Shown one piece after another: positions 22,044 through 31,073 of a stretch of DNA of 64,000 nt. The notes beneath the pieces are model-generated. The model had not been told where the DNA came from and did not search any database. It worked only from the letters and a program-made list of their open reading frames with translations. Source of the DNA: an uncultured Prevotellaceae bacterium (GTDB lineage: Bacteria > Bacteroidota > Bacteroidia > Bacteroidales > Bacteroidaceae). The position numbers were made by a program, and so were the translations under genes. Every line of letters starts with the position of its first letter. Position 1 is the stretch's first letter. The stretch lies in the NCBI GenBank assembly GCA_902790625.1, contig CADASP010000003.1, forward strand, positions 1-64,000, written 5' to 3'.

Positions 22044-22918
22044 GCTCGGCCAGATTTACCGACCGAACGGCACCGTAGGGACGGATCTTGTGTCCGTCCG
22101 CAAGCAATTTACCCACGCGGACGGACACAACGTCCGTCCCTACCGAATGTACGCATAAATCCGACTGAACGCCCCCCGCTCAGTTGGATTTTGAAAAACA
22201 GGGAAGAACAAGAAAAACAGGAAATGATTACAACCTACGGTTGAAAAGACGGCTTTCAGCGTCTTCAACTGTACCAAGTCTAAAAGGTTTTTATCTGTAT
22301 TTTTTGTTTTTATCTGTTTTCCTAACGAAGAATTACCTATGCCGCTCAGTTGGATTTTGAAAAACAGGGAAGAACAAGAAAAACAGAAAAAAAGTTTATT
22401 TTGAGTTGTTACGAAATAGAACACCCGATGGATAAAAATTGGAAAGATTGTCAATATTTTTCAAAGCAAAATTTGTTCACGGTTGCGAGGCAATCTAGCG
22501 CGAAAAAGGCCCGTATGGGAGCATTTTTCAACCCTCATCAGATAGAGAACCGAGGGGAAAAAGCCAAATTCTTGCACACACACCATGGTTTTGTGCACGT
22601 TTTTAGCCTCTATTTGGTGCCCTTTCGCGGTTTTGTAAGCACGCCAAAAAATAAAAAGTCAACGCCAAATTTTTTTTCGGCGTTGACTTTTTGAAGCCAG
22701 CGATGCCCATTTTTTGCTAAATACAGTCCAATCGGCTGAATGACAATCATTTGGCAAGCTCTCTCAAAACTCGAAAATTTTCGACCAAAAGTTTTCTCGC
22801 GCAGAATTTTTGAATTATGGAGGGGTTAAATGGCCATTTTGTCAATATCTTTCCGTCTCACCGTCCTGGCAGAACTGTTCCGATATTTAACATTCTTGTT
22901 TCGACAGCAAATGAATAT
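22044..22918 (-). repeat. Long non-coding repeat, copy A (inverted relative to copy B at 34856-35935)
   Basis: About 875 bp, colinear with the reverse complement of 34856-35935. In order from the left: a hairpin with arms GGACGGAT/ACGTCCGTCC (22075-22143); two copies of a small GCTCAGTTGGATTTTGAAAA unit; a long conserved middle block; a strong hairpin AAAAAGTCAACGCC / GGCGTTGACTTTTT (22655-22695); and an AT-rich end at GTTTCGACAG. A 114-codon open frame spans the middle but does not behave as coding. No transposase is present. Confidence 0.85.
22655..22695. terminator. Strong bidirectional hairpin in repeat copy A
   Basis: AAAAAGTCAACGCC pairs perfectly with GGCGTTGACTTTTT over 14 bp around an AT-rich loop. 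The A-run before and T-run after make it terminator-like on both strands. In copy B (about 35078-35125) the right arm is mutated. Confidence 0.6.
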
Positions 22919-23166
22919 AAATGATTACCCACAATCAGGTGACAAGGACGCTTTCAGCGTCAGGTGCACTTCTTTGCGGATAATCATAAAGGGGAATATG
23001 AAACGCCCTGCGCTCGGTTTTGCCGTTTGCTACCGAAGGGGCGCAACAAGTCACCGCCCCGTTCTGCTCAGGCGTTATCCCACGGTGGCTGATGGCAGAA
23101 AAAAGGCTGCACGCTTACAATAAAAGGACGGCCAACGACGTTTCATTATAAAAAAAAGTGGCAGAT
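22919..23166. other. Intergenic, small palindromes only
   Basis: The 248 bp between repeat copy A and the trpF-like gene hold a GACGCTTTCAGCGTC palindrome (22949-22963) that recurs at about 35511 and 43537, and a degenerate copy of the CTCGG..TTGCCG..TTGCTACC unit (23012-23050) seen again at 44184 and 60604. No gene or clear promoter is seen. Confidence 0.5.
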
Positions 23167-23820
23167 ATGATAGTGAAAGTATGCGGTTTGCGCGACAGCG
23201 AGAACATCCGCCAGGTGGTGGGCCTGGGTGTTGACTGGATAGGAATGGAGTTTCGGCAGCAGTCGGAACGCAACGTGATGATGATTCCCACCCATGCCGG
23301 CATCATCCCCGACCGTGCCCCCAAGAGTGCCGTGGCTGCCGATGGTGGGCAGAGACGGCAGGCGTGGCGCGTGGGTGTGTTTACCGACGAGATGGCTCAG
23401 AACATCATCACGCGGGCGGTGAACTTCCGCCTGAACGCCATCCAGCTGCAGGGCGACGAGCAGCCCACCATCATCCGCAACCTGCGCCGAACGCTCGACC
23501 CCGACCTCTGCCCCGGCGTGCGGTTCATCAAGCGCATCCGTCTGACGTCGGCCGACGACCTGCAGCGCTGCGAGCACTATGCCGACTGCGTCGACTATTT
23601 CCTCTTCGAGGCGGGCGACTCGGCACATTGGGCGTGGCTCGACGGCTATCGTGGCAGCATCCCCTTCCTGCTGGGCGGCATAGGGCCTGGCGATGCCTCG
23701 GCCTTGCGCGCTTTCAGCCATCCGCAGTGGGTGGGCATCGACCTCGATCTGCCCTTCGAGTCGGCACCCGGCGTGAAGGACGTGGAGACGCTGGCAGCGT
23801 TTCTGCAACAGCTTGCTTGA
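23167..23820 (+). CDS. Phosphoribosylanthranilate isomerase-like protein (divergent TrpF)
   Basis: A 217-aa TIM-barrel protein resembling TrpF, which isomerises N-(5-phosphoribosyl)anthranilate in tryptophan synthesis. Seen are the N-terminal KVCGLRD with the catalytic cysteine, GVDWIGMEF, VGVFTDE, AIQLQGDE, and the phosphate-binding GGIGPGDA. The usual general-acid aspartate in the 'LFD' strand is a glutamate here (DYFLFEAG). The start ATG at 23167 gives the canonical MIVKVCGL; a GTG nine bases upstream is possible. The gene stands alone with no other trp gene in view and lies just inside the long inverted repeat. Function as a true TrpF is likely but not certain. Confidence 0.7.
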   Translation: MIVKVCGLRDSENIRQVVGLGVDWIGMEFRQQSERNVMMIPTHAGIIPDRAPKSAVAADGGQRRQAWRVGVFTDEMAQNIITRAVNFRLNAIQLQGDEQPTIIRNLRRTLDPDLCPGVRFIKRIRLTSADDLQRCEHYADCVDYFLFEAGDSAHWAWLDGYRGSIPFLLGGIGPGDASALRAFSHPQWVGIDLDLPFESAPGVKDVETLAAFLQQLA

Positions 23821-24231
23821 CAGCAGAACAAAACACGGGGCACTGGCCCCGCAAAAATGGAGCGCTCCAGTCTAAATTAGTTATGGAGCGCTCCCATTTA
23901 TTTCTTACGGTTGCAAGGAAATAAGCGACACACATGGTAGATAAAATTGTATTTGGAAAAATAGTTGTGTTTCGATAACAATTTCGTCCTACGTTTTAAC
24001 AACAACGAATTTGACGAATTTGACGAATTATTATGTAAACAGACTGTTTGAAGCATAGAAGCCATGGCATTGTAAGACAATATGAGTCAACAAACCGCAT
24101 GAAATTCGTTTAATTACTGCGTTCCTCGTGGGGCTTCGACAAATCTGGTAAAATGGGCGCTCCAAATTTTGGCGGGGCGACGCGGAAATGTTAAAAAGTC
24201 ATTTCTTTTCTTTATTTCGCCCTTTTCTTCG
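23821..24231. other. Intergenic region with hairpin and inner inverted-repeat copy
   Basis: No gene. Two copies of TGGAGCGCTCC lie at 23858-23868 and 23886-23896, each a near-palindrome, and may form a terminator-like structure for the trpF-like gene. CGAATTTGACGAATTTGACG repeats sit at about 24005-24030. The copy of the inner inverted repeat is at 24085-24152. Confidence 0.5.
24085..24152 (-). repeat. Inner inverted repeat, left copy
   Basis: About 68 bp containing CGCATGAAATTCGTTTAATT then ACTGCGTTCCTC. The reverse complement recurs at 34518-34588 with about five mismatches. The two copies face each other across the pectin operon. Confidence 0.85.
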
Positions 24232-24239
24232 TATCTTTG
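24232..24239 (+). promoter_or_regulatory. -7 box of the pectin operon
   Basis: TATCTTTG, 29 nt before the ATG at 24269. No exact -33 TTTG is present. Confidence 0.5.
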
Positions 24240-24268
24240 CAGCTTAGAAAACTAACAACTACTGATTC

Positions 24269-27200
24269 ATGAAGAAACAAATCCTATTGAGCTTATTGTG
24301 CCTCGTGCTTTGTGTGTCGTCATCGCGTGCTGCTGCATTGTGGGATGATGCCGTCTACCGTCAGATTGAGGCCAGCATCCAACAGCCCAAGCTGGTGGAC
24401 CAGACGTTTGTGATAACGAAGTTCGGAGCCAAGACCGACGGTACGGCGGCTCAGAACCAAAAGGCCATCCAGAAGGCCATCGACCGCTGCTCGAAGAAGG
24501 GTGGGGGACGCGTGGTGGTGCCCGCCGGACATACCTTCCTCACGGGAGCCATCCACCTGAAGAGCGGCGTGAACCTGGAGATTCAGCAGGGGGCCGTGCT
24601 GCGCTTTGCCTTTGAGCCAGCGTTGTATCCCATCGTGGAAACGTCGTGGGAGGGCCTCGACTGCTACAACCTGTCGCCCTGCGTCTATGCCTTCCAGCAG
24701 CACGACGTGGCCATCACCGGCCAAGGCACCATCGACGGCGGTGGCTCGCGCGACACCTGGTGGCCCTGGTGTGGTGCCGCCCACTATGGATGGCGCGAGG
24801 GCATCGTCAGCCAGAAGATTGAGGCGCGTCCCCGTCTGCTGCAAAATGGCGAGGACGGCGTGCCCATGCGCGACGAGAAGGGACAGCCCACGCAGAAGCG
24901 CACCTTCGGGGCCAACGACGGACTTAGGCCCCAGCTCATCAACTTCACACAGTGCCAGCGCATCCTCATCCAGGATGTCACCCTGCTCGACTCGCCCTTC
25001 TGGGTCATCCATCCCCTGAAGTCGGAAGACATCACCGTGCGCCGCGTGCGCATCAACAACGACGGCCCCAACGGCGACGGCTGCGACCCTGAGTCGTGCG
25101 ACCGCGTGCTCATCGAGGACTGCTACTTCAACACCGGCGACGACTGCATCGCCATCAAGAGCGGCCGCAACCGCGACGGCCGCGAGCGTGCCATGCCCAG
25201 CCAGAACATCATCATCCGCCGATGCGAGATGAAGAACGGCCACGGCGGCGTGGTCATAGGAAGCGAAATCAGCGGAGGCTGCAAGAATGTCTTCGCCCAC
25301 GACTGCAACATGGACTCGCCCAACCTGGACCGCGTGCTCCGCATCAAGACCAACTCGTGCAGGGGCGGCATCATCGAAAACATCTTTGTGAAAGACATCA
25401 CCGTGGGCCAGTGCGGCGAGAGCGTGCTGAAAATCAACCTCGACTATGAGCACAACGAGATTTGCTGCCGTGGCAACTACCCCACGGTGCGCAATGTGCT
25501 GATGGAGAACGTCACCTGTCAGAAGTCGAAGTATGGCGTGCAGATCATCGGCCTCGACGAGGACGTGTATGTGCACGACATCACGGTGCGCAACTGTCGC
25601 TTCAACGGCGTGGCGCAGGGCAACTTCCAGAGCGGAAAGGTGAAGGACGTCAGCTTCGACCGCCTGTATGTCAACGGGAGCCTGGCCCTGCAGCAGAAGC
25701 CCTACAAGCACTACTCGGAGTGGATGACCTACTCGGAGATGAAGCGCACGCCACGGTCGTATCTCCTCGACTTCTCGACGAAGCCCAAGTGGAGCTACGT
25801 CATGGGCATCGAGCTGGAGAGCATGCTCGACACCTATCTGCGCTATGGCGGCGACGACATCCGCCGCTACTGTCAGGAGTACACCGACACGATGATCAAT
25901 CAGCAGGGCGACATCCGAGGCTACAACATCCTGGACTATAACCTCGACAACATCCGCACAGGCCACTTCGTCACCCGCATGTATCAGCAGTGGCCCGAGG
26001 CGAAGAACCTGAAAGCCATGCAGACGATGATGAAGCAACTGCAGGACCAGCCGCGCACCGTGGCCGACAAGGTGTATTGGCACAAGGCCATCTATGCCTA
26101 TCAGGTGTGGCTCGACGGCATCTTCATGGGACTGTCCTACCGCTGCCTGACGGCACCGTTTGTTGATGGGTCGAATGGGACTAATGGGCGTAAGGGGAAG
26201 AAAGTGAACATTGGGCCTACCGCCATCTACGACGATGCGGTGAACCAGCTCGTCAGCACCTACCAGCGCACCCTCGACCCGAAGACGGGACTGAACCGAC
26301 ATGCCTACGACGAGACGCGCAACACCTTCTGGGCCGACAAGCAGACAGGACTCAGCCAGCACTGCTGGGGGCGCGCCCAGGGATGGTTCACCATGGCGCT
26401 CGTTGAGGTGCTCGACGCCCTGCCCGAGGACTACGCCCGCCGGTCGGAGGTCATCGACCTGCTTCAGAAAGACTTCGACGCCATCCTGAAGTGGCAGGAC
26501 AAGAAGAGCGGCGTGTGGTATCAGGTGATGGACAGCCCCGGCCGCGAAGGCAATTACCTGGAGAGCACCTGCTCGGCCATGTTCACCTACTCTCTGCTGA
26601 AGGCATATCGCAAAGGCTATGTAGGCACCAAGTACCGCGAAGCGGGCATCAAGGCCTACAAGGGCATCATCAACCATTTCATTAAGGTGAACGACGACAA
26701 GACCATCTCGCTCACCAACTGCTGTAGCGTGGCTGGCCTTGGCCCCGCCGCCACCGACGAGGTGGTGGCCGCCATGAAGAAGGTGAACCCCAAGGGCAGC
26801 GTGAAGGAGAACAAGAAGCGCGACGGCAGCTACGCCTACTATCTCTCGGAACCCATCCGCGACAACGATGCCAAGGGCCTTGGCCCCTTCATCTGGGCCA
26901 GCCTCGAGATGGAGCAGCTGGGCTACGACACGGAGAACACGGCACAGGCCATCGACCGCAAGGCGGTGGTGGCGCGCCATAATCCGCTCATCACCGAGGC
27001 CGACCCGCTGGCCTCGCTCACCGTGGGCAACGGACATTTTGCCACCACGGTCGACGTCACCGGCATGCAGTCGTTCCCTTTTGAGTATAGGGGCGGTGTT
27101 CCCCTGACAGCCATGTCCGACTGGGGATGGCATAAGTTCGAAAACACCAAAGGGCTGACACCCGCCGAAAGCGAGAAGACTGTCGACCTCGGCCATGGGC

Positions 27201-29191
27201 ACCCCGAGGTCTACGCTGTGGAGTACAAAGCCCCCTCCAGCTCCCCACAAGGGGGAGTGACCGAGCGCAATGTGGCAGCCACGCAATATTTTCGCGTCAA
27301 CCCCCACCGCCTGAACCTCGGTGCCATTGGGCTGGAGCTGTCGGCATCCGTCTCTGACGGTCCCGCCATCCGTCTCACCGACCTCAGCGACATCCACCAA
27401 GAGCTGAAACTCTACGACGGCATCATCGAGTCGCACTTCGCGGTCGATGCTTTCCCCGTCGATGTCACCACGGCCGCCCTTCAAGACAAGGATGCCGTGG
27501 TCTATCGCATCAAGACACCCATGCTGAAGGATGGTCGTTGTCATGTGGCCATCCGATTTCCTTATCCCACTGGCAAGCATGCCGACGATGCCGCCGACTG
27601 GGCGAACACGGAGGCCCACTCGTCGCGCATCCTGATGAATGCCCACACGCGTGCAACCGACACCATCGTCAACCGCCATTCGGCCATCATCGAGCATACC
27701 ATCGACGGCACGCGCTATTATCTGCTGCTGCGGTGGGAAGGCGATGCCGTGCTGGAAGAAGTGGCACGCCATGCCTTCACGCTCACACCTGCCCATCAGG
27801 CCGACGTCTTCTCTTTCGAGGCCATGTATAGCCCCACCATTGAGGCGATGCCCACCGATGGCTTCTTCTATGAGCAAAGTCTCAAGGCCGTCATCAAGGC
27901 GTGGAACCGCTGGTGGCAGGAGGGAGCCGTCGTCGATTTCGGCCAGTGCACCGACCCGCGTGCCAAGGAGCTGGAGCGCCGCGTGGTGCTGTCGCAGTAT
28001 CTGACGCAGGTGAACTGCGCCAACTCCTTGCCGCCACAGGAGACGGGGCTGACGTATAATTCGTGGTTTGGCCGTCCGCATCTGGAGATGGCGTGGTGGC
28101 ACTTAGTGGACTTCGCCCTTTGGGGCCGTCCTCAGACCGTGGCCACCATCCTCGACTGGTACAACCGCGTGGCCTATCCCGAAGCGAAGAAGATTGCCCA
28201 GCGGCAGGGCTTCAAGGGTGCTCGCTGGATGAAGATGACCGACCCATGGGCGGGCGAGGCACCGTCGAACACGGGCAGCTTCCTCATCTGGCAGCAGCCA
28301 CATTATATATATATGGCCGAGGAGCTGTACCGCGCCCATCCCACCAAGGAGACACTCGCCAAGTATGCTGAGCAGGTGGAGGCCACCGCCGAGTTCATGG
28401 CCGATTTCGTCACGCCCTTCTCTGCAGGCAAAGGCTCCGCCTTTGCCAAAAAGCAGTACATCCTGCAAGGTGCCACCGCCATGCAGGAGTCGATGTCGAA
28501 GGACTTCAGCTTCAACCATCCCTTCGAGCTGGCCTACTGGCACTACGGCCTCAGCGTGGCCAACGACTGGCGCGAGCGTCGGGGACTGCCCCGCCGTGCC
28601 GAGTGGGACGACATCGCCCAGCACCTCACTCCCATTCCCCAAAACAGTGAGGGCATCTACACCGCCGGTCTTCCCAAAGGAAAGACCGACGGCTTGAAGA
28701 GTTTCGACCCCTTCGATGCCGTGGCCAGCGGGGCTAAGCCCGTCCTCGCCACCGAGACCTTCGCCGAGAAGTGTCGCAGCGACCATCCCGCCGTCCTCGG
28801 CTCCTTTGGCCTCCTGCCCCCCAGTCCCGTCTGTTGCGATACCATCGCAACCAAGAAAACCCTCGACTGGGTGATGCAGAACTGGAACTGGCCCACCACG
28901 TGGGGCTGGGACTATGGCATGACCGCCATGGCAGCCGCCCGCATGGGTCAGCCTGAGACGGCCCTGCGCGCCCTCCTCTTCGACACGCAGAAGAACACCT
29001 ACCTCAAGAACGGCCACAACTTCCAGACCACCGACCGTCTGCGCATCTATCTGCCGGGCAATGGCGCACTGCTCACCGCCGTGGCCATGATGTGCGCCGG
29101 GTGGGACGGCTGCCCCGACCCCTGCAACCCAGGATTCCCCAACGACGGCACATGGAACGTGCGCTGGGAGGGGTTGCAGCGCATGCAATAG
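24269..29191 (+). CDS. GH28-GH105-six-hairpin glycosidase fusion for pectin breakdown
   Basis: A 1640-aa exported protein (signal peptide MKKQILLSLLCLVLCVSSSRA) with three enzyme-like parts. (1) About 40-480 is a GH28 polygalacturonase-type beta-helix with NNDGPNGDGCDPESC (D273), FNTGDDC (D291/D292), the GHG histidine (H325) and RIK (R358, K360), all complete. (2) About 490-890 is a GH105 unsaturated (rhamno)galacturonyl hydrolase with VWLDGIFMG and CWGRAQGWFTMALV. (3) About 905-1640 starts SLTVGNGHFATTVDVTG and contains TYNSWFGRPHLEMAWWH and WNWPTTWGWDYGMTAMAAARMG; I read it as a beta-sandwich plus (alpha/alpha)6-barrel glycosidase of no family I can name. A short palindromic stretch (APSSSPQGG, about 987-995) lies in part 3. 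First gene of the pectin operon. Confidence 0.88.
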   Translation: MKKQILLSLLCLVLCVSSSRAAALWDDAVYRQIEASIQQPKLVDQTFVITKFGAKTDGTAAQNQKAIQKAIDRCSKKGGGRVVVPAGHTFLTGAIHLKSGVNLEIQQGAVLRFAFEPALYPIVETSWEGLDCYNLSPCVYAFQQHDVAITGQGTIDGGGSRDTWWPWCGAAHYGWREGIVSQKIEARPRLLQNGEDGVPMRDEKGQPTQKRTFGANDGLRPQLINFTQCQRILIQDVTLLDSPFWVIHPLKSEDITVRRVRINNDGPNGDGCDPESCDRVLIEDCYFNTGDDCIAIKSGRNRDGRERAMPSQNIIIRRCEMKNGHGGVVIGSEISGGCKNVFAHDCNMDSPNLDRVLRIKTNSCRGGIIENIFVKDITVGQCGESVLKINLDYEHNEICCRGNYPTVRNVLMENVTCQKSKYGVQIIGLDEDVYVHDITVRNCRFNGVAQGNFQSGKVKDVSFDRLYVNGSLALQQKPYKHYSEWMTYSEMKRTPRSYLLDFSTKPKWSYVMGIELESMLDTYLRYGGDDIRRYCQEYTDTMINQQGDIRGYNILDYNLDNIRTGHFVTRMYQQWPEAKNLKAMQTMMKQLQDQPRTVADKVYWHKAIYAYQVWLDGIFMGLSYRCLTAPFVDGSNGTNGRKGKKVNIGPTAIYDDAVNQLVSTYQRTLDPKTGLNRHAYDETRNTFWADKQTGLSQHCWGRAQGWFTMALVEVLDALPEDYARRSEVIDLLQKDFDAILKWQDKKSGVWYQVMDSPGREGNYLESTCSAMFTYSLLKAYRKGYVGTKYREAGIKAYKGIINHFIKVNDDKTISLTNCCSVAGLGPAATDEVVAAMKKVNPKGSVKENKKRDGSYAYYLSEPIRDNDAKGLGPFIWASLEMEQLGYDTENTAQAIDRKAVVARHNPLITEADPLASLTVGNGHFATTVDVTGMQSFPFEYRGGVPLTAMSDWGWHKFENTKGLTPAESEKTVDLGHGHPEVYAVEYKAPSSSPQGGVTERNVAATQYFRVNPHRLNLGAIGLELSASVSDGPAIRLTDLSDIHQELKLYDGIIESHFAVDAFPVDVTTAALQDKDAVVYRIKTPMLKDGRCHVAIRFPYPTGKHADDAADWANTEAHSSRILMNAHTRATDTIVNRHSAIIEHTIDGTRYYLLLRWEGDAVLEEVARHAFTLTPAHQADVFSFEAMYSPTIEAMPTDGFFYEQSLKAVIKAWNRWWQEGAVVDFGQCTDPRAKELERRVVLSQYLTQVNCANSLPPQETGLTYNSWFGRPHLEMAWWHLVDFALWGRPQTVATILDWYNRVAYPEAKKIAQRQGFKGARWMKMTDPWAGEAPSNTGSFLIWQQPHYIYMAEELYRAHPTKETLAKYAEQVEATAEFMADFVTPFSAGKGSAFAKKQYILQGATAMQESMSKDFSFNHPFELAYWHYGLSVANDWRERRGLPRRAEWDDIAQHLTPIPQNSEGIYTAGLPKGKTDGLKSFDPFDAVASGAKPVLATETFAEKCRSDHPAVLGSFGLLPPSPVCCDTIATKKTLDWVMQNWNWPTTWGWDYGMTAMAAARMGQPETALRALLFDTQKNTYLKNGHNFQTTDRLRIYLPGNGALLTAVAMMCAGWDGCPDPCNPGFPNDGTWNVRWEGLQRMQ

Positions 29192-29240
29192 AGCACCTAT
29201 AGGGACTTGTGAATAGAATAATAGTTAATCATTAAAAGAT

Positions 29241-31040
29241 ATGAGTAAAAGAAGATTGAATGCAATGGACAAGAGAGGAATGCTGCTGGTAGCTTTATTC
29301 GCGATTCATTGTTCATTGTTCGTTAGCCCCGCAGGGGCGCAGGCTCCCGCCTTCCCCGGTGCCGAGGGCCATGGACGTTTTGTGACGGGAGGCCGAGGTG
29401 GCGAGGTGCGCCACGTCACCTCACTCGTTGACGACGGCACTAACAAGCAGGGCACCCTGCGCTGGGCTGTCAGCGGCAACGCGAAGAAGACGGTGGTGTT
29501 CGATGTGGGCGGCATCATCGCCTTGAGTAAGGAACTCGTCATCGGCGAGAACACCACGCTGGCCGGACAGACCGCTCCCGCACCCGGCATCACCATTCGC
29601 TACTACACCGTGCGTCCTGGCGCCAACAACATCATCCGATTCATCCGCTTCCGCCGAGGCGAGGAGGTGGACGTGAACGATGGCGCCGATGCCTCGTGGC
29701 AGCGCGAGAAGAGCAACATCCTGCTCGACCACTGCTCCTTCTCGTGGAGCATCGACGAACTGGCCTCGTTCTACGACAACCGCTCGTTCACCATGCAATG
29801 GTGCACGCTGGGCGAGGCCCTGGCCAACCCCGGCCACACCAAGGGCGAGCACAGCTATGGCGGCATCTGGGGAGGAAAGGGCGCTTCGTTCCACCACAAT
29901 TTCCTCTGCCACATGCAGAACCGCGTGCCACGCTTCTGCGGAGCACGCTATGAATGGGACGGCTACGACACCTCGCTCTATGGCAGTGCCATCGAGGCCG
30001 AGCAGGTAGACATGCGCAACTGCGTGATGTACAACTGGGGTAACGGCAACGGCTGCTATGGCGGCACTGGCGGCGGCAACATCAACATGGTGAACAACTA
30101 CTACAAGGCTGGGCCTGCCACCACTAACAAGACGAGGGTGACGCAAGTGAGCGTGGCCACGTCGAGCAACGCCTCCGGCTCGCCTTTCATGGGCTATTGC
30201 TCCCGCTATTTCATACAGGGTAACTACGTGACGGCCGCCGGGGCCAACGCCGAGAACTACGACTGGAAGGGGGTCATCTACGACAACGGCACCTCCACCA
30301 TCGGCGGCGAGCGCTACTGCCCCGATGCCAAGCATCTCTATGGCCCTGGAGCCACCTACGTGAAGAACAGCAGCGGCGTGGACTGCGTGAAGATCAAGCT
30401 CGACGAGCCTGTGCCCGCTGGCACCGTCACCACCCATGCGGCACAGACGGCCTACGAGAAGGTGCTGGCCTACGCTGGTGCCTCGCTGCACCGTGATGCC
30501 GTGGATGCCCGCTACATGGACGAGGCCCGCAACGGCACCACCCACTATACAGGCTCGGCCACCAAGACTGGCGACGGCAAGACCATCAAGCACCTGCCCG
30601 GCATCATCGACTTCGTGCGCGACCAAGGCACCTACACGTTGGAAGCCACGGCGCGCCCCGCCAATTTCGACACCGACCAGGACGGCATGCCCGACGAGTG
30701 GGAGAAAGCCAACGGCCTGAACCCCACCGACAAGAACGACGCCAAGCTGTTCACCCTCGACAGCAGCCGCAAGTGGTATAGCAACCTGGAGGTTTATCTC
30801 AACGCCCTCGTCGAGGACATCATGAAGGGCGGCAATGCCGATGCCGTAAACCCTGTCGACGAATACTACCCCATCTCGAAAGGGCTGTCATCGGTCGTCT
30901 CTCCCTTTTCGGCTGCTGCCTCTGTCAGCTGCTACAGTCTGCAGGGCCAGCGCATCAGCCGTCCGCAGCGGGGGGCTTACATCGAGGTGACCACCATGGT
31001 CGACGGTGCCCGCCACTGCCGCACCATTATCGGCAGATAG
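29241..31040 (+). CDS. Secreted pectate lyase (PL1-like)
   Basis: A 599-aa exported protein that would cut polygalacturonate by beta-elimination. The mature part begins APAFPGAEGHGRFVTGGRGGEV, typical of Bacteroidales pectate lyases, with the beta-helix motifs ILLDHCSFSWSIDE, SFHHNFLCHMQNRVPRF and MVNNYYKAGP. Near the C-terminus FDTDQDGMPDEWEKANGLNP is a calcium-binding, thrombospondin-3-like linker, followed by CYSLQGQRI, a variant of the C-terminal tail seen on other secreted enzymes here. The signal peptide is partly encoded by repeated TTCATTGTTCATTG DNA. The start at 29241 is 49 bp after the fusion gene; an ATG at 29265 is an alternative. Confidence 0.88.
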   Translation: MSKRRLNAMDKRGMLLVALFAIHCSLFVSPAGAQAPAFPGAEGHGRFVTGGRGGEVRHVTSLVDDGTNKQGTLRWAVSGNAKKTVVFDVGGIIALSKELVIGENTTLAGQTAPAPGITIRYYTVRPGANNIIRFIRFRRGEEVDVNDGADASWQREKSNILLDHCSFSWSIDELASFYDNRSFTMQWCTLGEALANPGHTKGEHSYGGIWGGKGASFHHNFLCHMQNRVPRFCGARYEWDGYDTSLYGSAIEAEQVDMRNCVMYNWGNGNGCYGGTGGGNINMVNNYYKAGPATTNKTRVTQVSVATSSNASGSPFMGYCSRYFIQGNYVTAAGANAENYDWKGVIYDNGTSTIGGERYCPDAKHLYGPGATYVKNSSGVDCVKIKLDEPVPAGTVTTHAAQTAYEKVLAYAGASLHRDAVDARYMDEARNGTTHYTGSATKTGDGKTIKHLPGIIDFVRDQGTYTLEATARPANFDTDQDGMPDEWEKANGLNPTDKNDAKLFTLDSSRKWYSNLEVYLNALVEDIMKGGNADAVNPVDEYYPISKGLSSVVSPFSAAASVSCYSLQGQRISRPQRGAYIEVTTMVDGARHCRTIIGR

Positions 31041-31073
31041 AAGAAGACACAACTTTTCTTTAATCCACACTAA

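Noticed and set aside
22350..22694. 114-aa open frame inside long repeat copy A, with a similar frame in copy B (35078-35420 minus strand)
   Set aside because: The two frames align, but most base differences change the amino acid (for example K/R, W/R, D/G in a row), and there is no promoter or start conservation. The DNA, not a protein, appears to be what is conserved.
22044..22918. Long repeat considered as an insertion sequence
   Set aside because: No transposase or its remnants, and no short terminal inverted repeats at its ends.
24320..28102. 1260-aa minus-strand frame opposite the pectin fusion
   Set aside because: Antisense artefact; the GH28 and GH105 motifs are on the plus strand.
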